The notes under the pieces were generated by a model. The model did no database searches, was not told where the DNA came from, and worked only from the letters and a program-made list of their open reading frames with translations. Positions 32,936-39,220 of a stretch of DNA of 39,220 bases are shown here, piece after piece (position 1 is the first letter of the stretch; each line of letters begins with the position of its first letter). The translations under genes and the position numbers were made by a program. The DNA comes from an uncultured Verrucomicrobia subdivision 3 bacterium (GTDB lineage Bacteria > Verrucomicrobiota > Verrucomicrobiia > Limisphaerales > UBA11358): positions 1 to 39,220 of the forward strand of contig CAIZWI010000007.1 of the NCBI GenBank assembly GCA_903936645.1, read 5' to 3'.

Positions 32936-35581
32936 TTATTGGGCAGCCAGACTGCCCAGCACCTCCACCTCAGCAAGTGCTGCGGGTTGTCCGGCGGGCA
33001 GCCCGGTAAACGTCACCCGCACAAATCGCCCGCGCGCGCCAGTCTGCGCCCGGTCATGCCGCCCGGCGTCCGTCAGGGTTGACTGGGTTTGATCACTGAC
33101 CAGCGTCCAATGAGAGTCGCCGTCGTCGGAAATTTCAATTTTATACCGCCAATGGCCTGCGGCGGGAAAGGTCAGGTGAGTTTCCGCCACGGTCACCACG
33201 CGCTCCAAATCCACGCGCCACCAGGCATTACCGCGCGCTTCCGTGGCCTGCCAAAACGTGGTGGCATTCCCGTCATTGGCCAGGCGCCCGCTGTGGCCGG
33301 GCGCTTCACTGCTCGCACGGGTCGGATTTTCCAGACCGTAACTGGCCACGGCGGGGGCGCTAGTCGAACCAGTATAACGCACATAGGGCCGCACCGGCGC
33401 GGCGGGGGTTTTGCCCGCCACAAATGGCGGACCGCCCAGCGACTCGAGGGTGAGCGTTGCCTCCGGCAACCCCGGCGAGCTGGCCCGGATCACCGTTTTG
33501 CCAGCATAATAGGAACGAAATTCAATCGCCGCCTGGCCATCGAGAATCACAATGTCTGAATCCGGCGCAAACGTGATGCTGGGCCCCGTCGGAAATTCGC
33601 CGGGACCGGCGGCGATGGTCAAAGTGACCGGGGGGCAGTTGGTGAGGATTCGCCCCGCCGCATCTACCACCGCCACAATGATTTGCGCGTCATCCGTGCC
33701 ATCCACCCGTTGCAGCGTGGTTTTGTCGGCGGTCAGACGCAGCCCGGCGGGGGTCCCGGCCCCAGGCCATGCCGGCGGGGGAATGTGCCGGTATTCATTG
33801 CGATACCAATAATACTGGCGCTTGGGCAGCCGGAAGTAATCAATCATGCCCATGCCGCCAAACCGCTTGCCCGCCACGCTGCCATGGTCAAACGCGCACC
33901 AGATGGCCTCGCCGCTGCGCCAGGGAAACCGCCACGGATACGGCTGGGTCTGGTCCAGCCCCTTGGCCGTGAGCAACTCATTCCAGCCGGGCGCATATTG
34001 CCCGGGCCGGTCGGCTTCGGTGGAACCGTATTCGCTGATGACACTCGGGATGCCCGGATCCAGGAACAGCCGCGCGCCGTCGCCATTGTAACCGGCAATA
34101 TCCCCCAGCTTGTCAATGTCCCCCCGCTGGCACCCGCCAATGGCCGCCGGCCGCGTGGGATCCAGCTCATGGCTGTAGGCCACCAACTCCTTGAGAAACT
34201 CCTGCACTTTCGGCAGCGTGGTTTTATCCGTGAAAAACACTTCGTTATCCATGCTCCACACAATGACACTCGGGTGGTTGCGATGGATGCGGATCATGTC
34301 GCGCAAACTGTTGCGCACGCTCGCCCGAAATTCCGCCTCGTCTTCCGGATGCCGCGGATACGCGCCGCTGTTTTTAAAATCGCCCTCGCCATGAAAACTG
34401 CCCGAGCCCCAGAAATTATTCTCCGACCAGAACATCACCCCCAGTTCGTCGCAGGCGGAAACGAACGCGGGCGCATGCGGATAATGCGAGCCGCGAATGA
34501 AATCAAAGCCCGCGTCCCGGACCATTTTTACATCGCGATAAAAGCCGCTGTCCGCGACCGCGTCCCCCCAGCCGGCGTGGTCCTGATGCACATTGGCCCC
34601 CTTGAAATAATAATGCCCGCCGTTCAGGAACATCCCCTGATCCGCCGTCCATTTCAGCCAGCGAAAACCCAGGGGCGAAGTGAAGTCATCCACCGCTTTT
34701 CCCCCGTCGAGCACCGTCGTGCGCACGGAGTAAAGATTGGGTTCCGCCGGCGACCACAACCGGGGATGGCCAATGGGCTCGCTGGTTTGGTCAAAGACCA
34801 GCGTGCCCTGTGGGGGCACCGTCTGGGTGGCGGTCATGGTGGTCACCAGCGTGCCGGCAGCGTCCCGCACTTCGGTTTGGACCGTGGTTGCCTTGGCACT
34901 GCGGGTGTCATTGGCAATTTCCGTCTGCACCCGCACGGTGCCGGCGTCCCGGGACACCTGGGGCGTGGTCACAAACGTGCCATACCAGGCAACGTGCAGC
35001 GGCGCTGTCACCACCACCCGCACATCCCGGTAAATCCCGCCACTAAAGGTATGCTCGCCACCCCGGGGTGCCAGGCGGGCATTCCACAGGTTGTTCACCC
35101 GCACGGCCAGCACATTATCCCCGGTATGCACTGCCTCGGTGAGGTCAAAGGTAAAGCCCGTGTAACCGCCCCGGTGTTCGCCTATCCGTTTACCGTTCAC
35201 AAACAGCTCGGCGACTTGAAACGCCCCGTCAAATTCCAGGTTGATGCGGTGCTTGCGCCAGGCGCGCGGGACCGTGAGGGTCTTGCGATACCAGCCGTAC
35301 CCCTCATAAAAATTCGCCGATAAAAAGTACGGTTCGCTGAAGGAATGGGGCAAATGGATGTTTTGCCAACCCGCGGTGTCGAAGCCCGGCTTTTCGGCCC
35401 CGGCCGGATCACCCAATTGAAACTGCCATTCCCGGTTGAAATTAATCACCTGCCGGAGCTCCGCCGCCGGCGCCGGCCGCAGGCCAGCCACCAGCAGTGC
35501 CAGCAAAACCAGGATTCCACCAATAAATCGCCGGGGCAAATCCCGGCCTGTGCGCAGCTTCACTTGAGTGTCCATATGCAT
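32936..35581 (-). CDS. Secreted GH2 glycosidase (beta-galactosidase-like) with discoidin-type C terminus
   Basis: An 881-residue exported exo-glycosidase. Start at 35581 is supported by AGGA seven bases upstream; the signal peptide spans about 1-42 (RRFIGGILVLLALLVAGLRPAPA). Then come the sugar-binding jelly roll (about 48-190; WQNIHLPHSF, GGYTGFTFDLTEAV), Ig-like domain (about 195-300), TIM barrel (about 300-600) with acid/base E447 in SMDNEVFF and nucleophile E517 in ISEYGSTEAD, a further Ig-like domain (about 620-710), and a discoidin/F5-8C-like module (about 735-881) that may bind sugar. GH2 members act on beta-galactosides, glucuronides or mannosides; substrate cannot be told. It diverges from the M20 peptidase gene by 179 bp. 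Confidence 0.92.
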   Translation of the reverse strand: MHMDTQVKLRTGRDLPRRFIGGILVLLALLVAGLRPAPAAELRQVINFNREWQFQLGDPAGAEKPGFDTAGWQNIHLPHSFSEPYFLSANFYEGYGWYRKTLTVPRAWRKHRINLEFDGAFQVAELFVNGKRIGEHRGGYTGFTFDLTEAVHTGDNVLAVRVNNLWNARLAPRGGEHTFSGGIYRDVRVVVTAPLHVAWYGTFVTTPQVSRDAGTVRVQTEIANDTRSAKATTVQTEVRDAAGTLVTTMTATQTVPPQGTLVFDQTSEPIGHPRLWSPAEPNLYSVRTTVLDGGKAVDDFTSPLGFRWLKWTADQGMFLNGGHYYFKGANVHQDHAGWGDAVADSGFYRDVKMVRDAGFDFIRGSHYPHAPAFVSACDELGVMFWSENNFWGSGSFHGEGDFKNSGAYPRHPEDEAEFRASVRNSLRDMIRIHRNHPSVIVWSMDNEVFFTDKTTLPKVQEFLKELVAYSHELDPTRPAAIGGCQRGDIDKLGDIAGYNGDGARLFLDPGIPSVISEYGSTEADRPGQYAPGWNELLTAKGLDQTQPYPWRFPWRSGEAIWCAFDHGSVAGKRFGGMGMIDYFRLPKRQYYWYRNEYRHIPPPAWPGAGTPAGLRLTADKTTLQRVDGTDDAQIIVAVVDAAGRILTNCPPVTLTIAAGPGEFPTGPSITFAPDSDIVILDGQAAIEFRSYYAGKTVIRASSPGLPEATLTLESLGGPPFVAGKTPAAPVRPYVRYTGSTSAPAVASYGLENPTRASSEAPGHSGRLANDGNATTFWQATEARGNAWWRVDLERVVTVAETHLTFPAAGHWRYKIEISDDGDSHWTLVSDQTQSTLTDAGRHDRAQTGARGRFVRVTFTGLPAGQPAALAEVEVLGSLAAQ

Positions 35582-35760
35582 GTAATTGTCCTGCCAGCCT
35601 GCCCGGGTTTGGCGTCCCGGGCAATCTTGAATATGAGGCAGGCACTGTTCGGACCGCCTGAACTTGCTCCGCTGCATTTTGAACATGGGATTTGGCCGTT
35701 GCCTCCACGTTTGCGCCAAACACTGGACACCCTGCCCCGCCCGCGTTATGCTGCCCGCGC

Positions 35761-36888
35761 ATGACAGGCACCGAACGACTCCTGGCCGAATTAATCGCGC
35801 TGCCCAGCGTGAACCCGGCCTTTCTGCCGGTGCGCCACCCCCACGCCGGTGAAAAGCGGGTGGCGGATTTCCTCTCGTCCGTGGCGGCGAACGCCGGGCT
35901 GGACGTGGAATTTCAAAAAGTGCTGCCCGGGCGCGCCAATATCCTCGCCCGCTTGCAACCGTCCGGCCCCATCCGGCAGACCATCCTGCTGGCACCCCAC
36001 CTGGACACCGTGGTGGCCGACAGCACCCAATTCATTCCCCAACGCAAAAACGGCCGCCTGTCTGGTCGCGGCGCGTGCGACACCAAAGGCTCCGTGGCCG
36101 CCATGCTCACCGCCTTGTGCGAACTGGCTGCCGCGCCCGGACGTCCACAAGCCACCGAAATCGTTTTTGCCGGTTTGATCGACGAAGAAAATGCGCAGGA
36201 AGGTTCCCGCGCCTTGGTCGCCAGCGGCTTCCGGGCCGACCTCGCCATTGTGGGCGAACCCACGCGGCTCCAGGTGGTCACCGCGCACAAGGGCAGCTTG
36301 TGGCTGGACATCGCCACCCAGGGCCGTTCCGCCCATGGCGCCACCCCGTCACTCGGTCGCAATGCCGTGCATGCCATGGCCCGCATTGTGGACTGGCTGG
36401 AAACCGGGTACCGCACCCAATTAAACCGCACCCGGCATCCCCTCCTGGGCACCGCCACGGTGAATGTCGGTAAAATCTCGGGCGGCACCCAGCCCAACAT
36501 CGTGCCGGATCAATGCGTCATTTCGGTGGACCGCCGCTTGCTGCCCGGTGAGACCGCCGCCGCCGTCCTCCGGGAAATCCTGGCCGGCATCAAAGCCCAA
36601 GGCTGGACGGCCACCGCCACGGCAGCCAAACTGGCCCCGGCCGTGCCCCTCGAGACCGACCCGGCCCTCCCCCTGGTCCACCAATTCCTGACTTCCGCTG
36701 GCCAGAAGAAAACCGTTGGCGTCGATTATTTTTGCGATGCCGCCGTGCTGGCCGCCAGCGGCACCCCCAGTGTGGTCTTCGGACCCGGCAACATCGCCCA
36801 GGCCCACACGGCGGATGAATGGATTTCCCTGGCTGAATTGGAGCGTGGCAAAAACTGGTTGCTGCGTTTTCTCCGGACCCTGCCATGA
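35761..36888 (+). CDS. M20-family metallopeptidase (ArgE/DapE/ACY1-like)
   Basis: A 375-residue dizinc hydrolase that removes acyl groups from N-acyl amino acids or cuts small peptides, in the cytoplasm. The metal and catalytic residues are in place: APHLDTVV (His80, Asp82), GRGACDTKG (Asp107, bridging), DEENAQEGS (141-149, base Glu142 and ligand Glu143), the acidic ligand in VGEPTRL (Glu166) and a C-terminal His in AQAHTADEW. The dimerisation (lid) domain is at about 170-290 (LDIATQGRSAHGATP). I chose ATG 35761; no SD is visible. Stop overlaps the next start by ATGA. ArgE versus DapE versus a peptidase is not resolvable here. Confidence 0.9.
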   Translation: MTGTERLLAELIALPSVNPAFLPVRHPHAGEKRVADFLSSVAANAGLDVEFQKVLPGRANILARLQPSGPIRQTILLAPHLDTVVADSTQFIPQRKNGRLSGRGACDTKGSVAAMLTALCELAAAPGRPQATEIVFAGLIDEENAQEGSRALVASGFRADLAIVGEPTRLQVVTAHKGSLWLDIATQGRSAHGATPSLGRNAVHAMARIVDWLETGYRTQLNRTRHPLLGTATVNVGKISGGTQPNIVPDQCVISVDRRLLPGETAAAVLREILAGIKAQGWTATATAAKLAPAVPLETDPALPLVHQFLTSAGQKKTVGVDYFCDAAVLAASGTPSVVFGPGNIAQAHTADEWISLAELERGKNWLLRFLRTLP

Positions 36889-38165
36889 GCGAAACGCCCC
36901 CCTCCAGTGCGGCCACGAGGGCGGCCCACCGGGCCACGTTTTTCCGGCAAAGCGGATGGATGATGCTCGCCACCATTATCGGTGGCGTGCTGATGTGGGC
37001 GGTGCACCTGCTTTCCAAAGCCATCCCCGCCGCCGAATACGGCACGCTCATCACGTTGCTGTCCGTGGTTAACCTCATTCCCACCCTGCCCTTGCAAATG
37101 GTCTTCACCCAGCAAACCGCCCTGGCCCACGTCAACGGCCGGACGGCCCAGCTGGCCGGACTGCTCCGCTGGACCGGCTTCAGCCTGCTGGGGGCCGGCC
37201 TGCTGGGAGCGTTGGGGCTCACCACCCTGCGCCGGCAGCTCACCACCGACTGGCATCTGGTGAATCCCGCCGCCCTGCCCCTGTTGCTGGTGGTGATCCT
37301 GCTGTCCCTCAGCCTGCCCGTGTTTTCGGGGATCATGCAGGGACGCCAGAATTTCCTCTGGCTGGGCTGGTCGGCCATTTTTAATGGCGCCGGCCGCATT
37401 ACCTCCGCCGTGCTCATCGTGCTGGTCGGGCACGGCCTGGCCACTGGCATCATGGTGGCGGTGGCCGCCGGTTTGGTGGCCGCCTGCGCCCTCGGGGCCT
37501 GGCAAACCCAAGCCCAATGGCGGACGCCCCCGGAGCCCTTTGATCATAAAATCATCTTTGGCCAGGTGCTCCCCCTGATGCTGGGCTTTGGCGCCACCCA
37601 ATTTCTCTTCAGTGCCGACACCGCCTTTGTAAATCTGTATTTTGGCCCGGAACGCACCGCGCCCTACGGCGCGGCCGGCACCCTGGCCCGCGCGCTGTTA
37701 TGGCTCGTTCTGCCCCTGGCCGGCGTGTTGTTTCCCAAAATAGTGCACAGCCACGCGAAGTCCGAAAATGCCAGTCTCCTCGGCATCTCCCTCCTGATCA
37801 CGGGGGCTTTCGCCGGCCTTGGTTTCCTGGGCTTGTGGTTGCTGGGCCCCTGGATTGTCCCCTTGATTTTCCCGGCCGCCTATGCCCCCGAGACGCTGGC
37901 CGTTTTACCCTGGTACGCCGCCGCCATGATCCCTCTGGCCCTGGGCAACCTCCTCGTCAATGACCTCCTCGCCCGCTCCCGCTTCCGCGTGGTGCCCGCA
38001 CTGATGCTGGTCGCCGCCACCTACGGAGTCGCCCTCACCAAATATCATGCTAGCCCCAAGCTGATTCTACAACTGCTGGCCGGATTTAATCTCTTGCTGC
38101 TGGTGGTATGCGTCGGATTTGTTTGGCGCGAGAAAAAATACGGGAAGCCCGGACCGCCGGATTAG
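36885..38165 (+). CDS. Flippase-like (MOP superfamily) membrane protein
   Basis: A 426-residue polytopic inner-membrane protein with roughly 11-12 hydrophobic segments, resembling Wzx/MATE-like polysaccharide flippases (oligosaccharide flippase family): N-terminal FFRQSGWMMLATIIGGVLMWAVHLLSKAIPAAEYG is the usual entry (first helix and the AAEYG turn). Members translocate lipid-linked oligosaccharides, but no glycosyltransferase or polymerase gene is next to it. It is translationally coupled to the M20 peptidase by a 4-bp overlap, a pairing that does not point to a pathway. Probably about 12 membrane spans; exact topology was not computed. Confidence 0.82.
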   Translation: MSETPPSSAATRAAHRATFFRQSGWMMLATIIGGVLMWAVHLLSKAIPAAEYGTLITLLSVVNLIPTLPLQMVFTQQTALAHVNGRTAQLAGLLRWTGFSLLGAGLLGALGLTTLRRQLTTDWHLVNPAALPLLLVVILLSLSLPVFSGIMQGRQNFLWLGWSAIFNGAGRITSAVLIVLVGHGLATGIMVAVAAGLVAACALGAWQTQAQWRTPPEPFDHKIIFGQVLPLMLGFGATQFLFSADTAFVNLYFGPERTAPYGAAGTLARALLWLVLPLAGVLFPKIVHSHAKSENASLLGISLLITGAFAGLGFLGLWLLGPWIVPLIFPAAYAPETLAVLPWYAAAMIPLALGNLLVNDLLARSRFRVVPALMLVAATYGVALTKYHASPKLILQLLAGFNLLLLVVCVGFVWREKKYGKPGPPD

Positions 38166-38624
38166 TATCGGTGGTTAACCGAAGTTAAATCAATCGCCCG
38201 GTCGACCAAAAAAGACCTCCCCCCCATTTGCTTTTGGCGGTTTGGCGTGATATATTATTCAGGTTCTTTGTCATTTTTGGTTCGTGCGCCGGGATCCTCT
38301 CATCAGGAAGCACTGGCGTGGAGTCGACTTATCCCCGGCTCATCCAATCATGAAGAACTGCTTTGTTTTGCCTTGGCAAGCGGCCCCGCGGCGCGGCTGT
38401 AACGGCTTGGTTAGCTTCAGATCGCCACATTTGCGCCAAACCCGAGCCGTTCATTTAATTAGGCGATCCACGTCACTTTCTGGACGCTGGCAGCTCGCAC
38501 TATAGCACCGCACCGCCCCCCGTTTATCCAGTCCACTGGCCAAAGGCCAATCCAGGCCGGATAGGCAGTGTGCCAACCCTTTTTTACCCAATCCAACTGC
38601 ATAACCCCAACTAACCAACGTACC
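38166..38624. other. 460-bp gap before the terminal secreted-protein gene
   Basis: No gene seen. It holds a promoter-like pair at 38228-38256, a weak inverted repeat CGGT/ACCG right after the flippase stop (about 38168-38181, no T-run), and a long untranslated stretch toward the ATG at 38625. If the promoter is used, the leader would be about 360 bases, which is unusually long. Confidence 0.5.
38228..38256 (+). promoter_or_regulatory. Candidate promoter for the terminal gene
   Basis: TTGCTT (4 of 6 to TTGACA), 17 bases, TATATT (5 of 6 to TATAAT), preceded by an A-tract at about 38208. It fits a housekeeping sigma-70-like promoter reading toward 38625. Confidence 0.4.
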
Positions 38625-39220
38625 ATGAACCACCCAACCCATCCGCGCACACGCTACTACCGGCTCCATGGCCTCCCTTACCTGCTAATCGCCCTCAGCC
38701 TGGTACTCGGCCTGATCAGGTCCGCCCCGGCCCAAGGCACAGCCTTTACCTACCAAGGCCGGCTCGATAACAATGGCACTCCAGCCAATGGTTTGTATGA
38801 CTTCCAGTTCGGCCTGTATGGCTCCACCAACAGCCTCACCCCGGTGACCGGCACCGTGCCGCTGACCTTGCTGGCCACCCCCGTGACCAATGGCCTTTTC
38901 ACGGTTAGTCTGGATTTTGGCTCGGTGGCCTTTACCGGTGCCAGCAATTGGCTGGACATTGCCGTGCGCACCAACTCCGCCGCCCTCAATTTCAATCCGA
39001 TCACCCCCCGTCAGCCAGTCACCCCCACGCCCTATGCCATTTTGGCCGCCAACGCCCTGACGGCAACCACAGCCAGTGGCTTCTCCGGGCCGCTCGCCGG
39101 TGATGTGACGGGCACCCAACTGGACACCGTGGTGCAAAAGCTTGGAGGCATCCCGGCTGCCACTATTGTGAGCGCCATAAATCTGACAACCAACGCCAGC
39201 ACCAACGCCCTCGCCAACAC
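38625..39220 (+). CDS. Large secreted adhesin-like protein, 5' part only
   Basis: The frame is open from ATG 38625 to the window end (198 codons and more). Signal peptide: RLHGLPYLLIALSLVLGLIRSAPAQG, with cleavage near residue 37. The next about 110 residues (FTYQGRLDNNGTPANGLYDF, PVTNGLFTVSLDFG, WLDIAVRTNS, FNPITPRQPVTPTPYAILAANA) are a domain that opens many large Verrucomicrobia and Planctomycetes secreted proteins. It then enters the collar-like repeat GPLAGDVTGTQLDTVV and an Ala/Asn/Thr-rich helical start, as in tail-fibre or trimeric-adhesin-like proteins. The full length and the C-terminal anchor lie outside the window. Confidence 0.85.
   Translation, partial: MNHPTHPRTRYYRLHGLPYLLIALSLVLGLIRSAPAQGTAFTYQGRLDNNGTPANGLYDFQFGLYGSTNSLTPVTGTVPLTLLATPVTNGLFTVSLDFGSVAFTGASNWLDIAVRTNSAALNFNPITPRQPVTPTPYAILAANALTATTASGFSGPLAGDVTGTQLDTVVQKLGGIPAATIVSAINLTTNASTNALAN

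Overview
The window looks like chromosomal DNA from a GC-rich, Gram-negative member of the Verrucomicrobia, probably of the Pedosphaera/Limisphaerales type. The clues are an H-X9-DG pseudopilin (DUF1559), a GloVer tandem-repeat protein, a PEP-CTERM protein, many very long secreted proteins with a common C-terminal module, and frequent genes without an obvious Shine-Dalgarno sequence. There are no rRNA or tRNA genes, no CRISPR array, no phage and no insertion sequence that I could recognise. The assignment rests on protein style, not on a phylogenetic marker.

Layout. 1-2450: an RMD1/DUF155-like membrane-anchored protein, a pseudopilin and a divergent small anchored protein. 2445-8640: two oligopeptide ABC-transporter ATPases (OppF- and OppD-like) on the minus strand, separated by about 4.2 kb that holds a gene-poor stretch with short repeats, a broken DUF4143 ATPase remnant and a GloVer-repeat secreted protein. 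8800-12430: an EF-hand membrane protein, endonuclease III and a lipoate-ligase-fold protein in one tight run. 12459-13138: an orphan 3' fragment of a LamG-type secreted protein that still has its terminator. 13150-25180: a glycan-oriented block with a secreted GH13 amylase-family enzyme, a PEP-CTERM protein, a secreted esterase, an MFS carrier, a hicBA toxin-antitoxin pair, a small zinc-ribbon membrane protein and a DPE2-type 4-alpha-glucanotransferase. 25213-32546: a five-gene heavy-metal-type unit (response regulator, histidine kinase, outer-membrane factor, adaptor, RND pump), mostly joined by 4-bp ATGA overlaps. 32566-32919: two decayed small genes. 32936-38165: a GH2 glycosidase with a discoidin-like C terminus, diverging from an M20 peptidase and a flippase-like membrane protein. 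38625-end: the start of a large secreted, adhesin-like protein cut by the window edge.

How parts fit together. The GH13, GH77 and GH2 enzymes, the esterase and the sugar-type surface proteins suggest a polysaccharide-degrading life style. A 16-bp palindrome CCGCA-N6-TGCGG occurs upstream of the GH13 gene (one mismatch there), the PEP-CTERM gene and the GH77 gene. At the first two it abuts a plausible -35 box in the same geometry, so it may be a shared operator. The metal-efflux unit has a leader with a 12-bp stem followed by a terminator-like hairpin just before the response-regulator start, an attenuator-like arrangement. The kinase has only a very short His-rich periplasmic loop, and the adaptor lacks a visible lipoyl domain.

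Limits: all family names come from motif recognition without database searches, and starts were chosen by signal peptides, SD-like sequences and domain borders.
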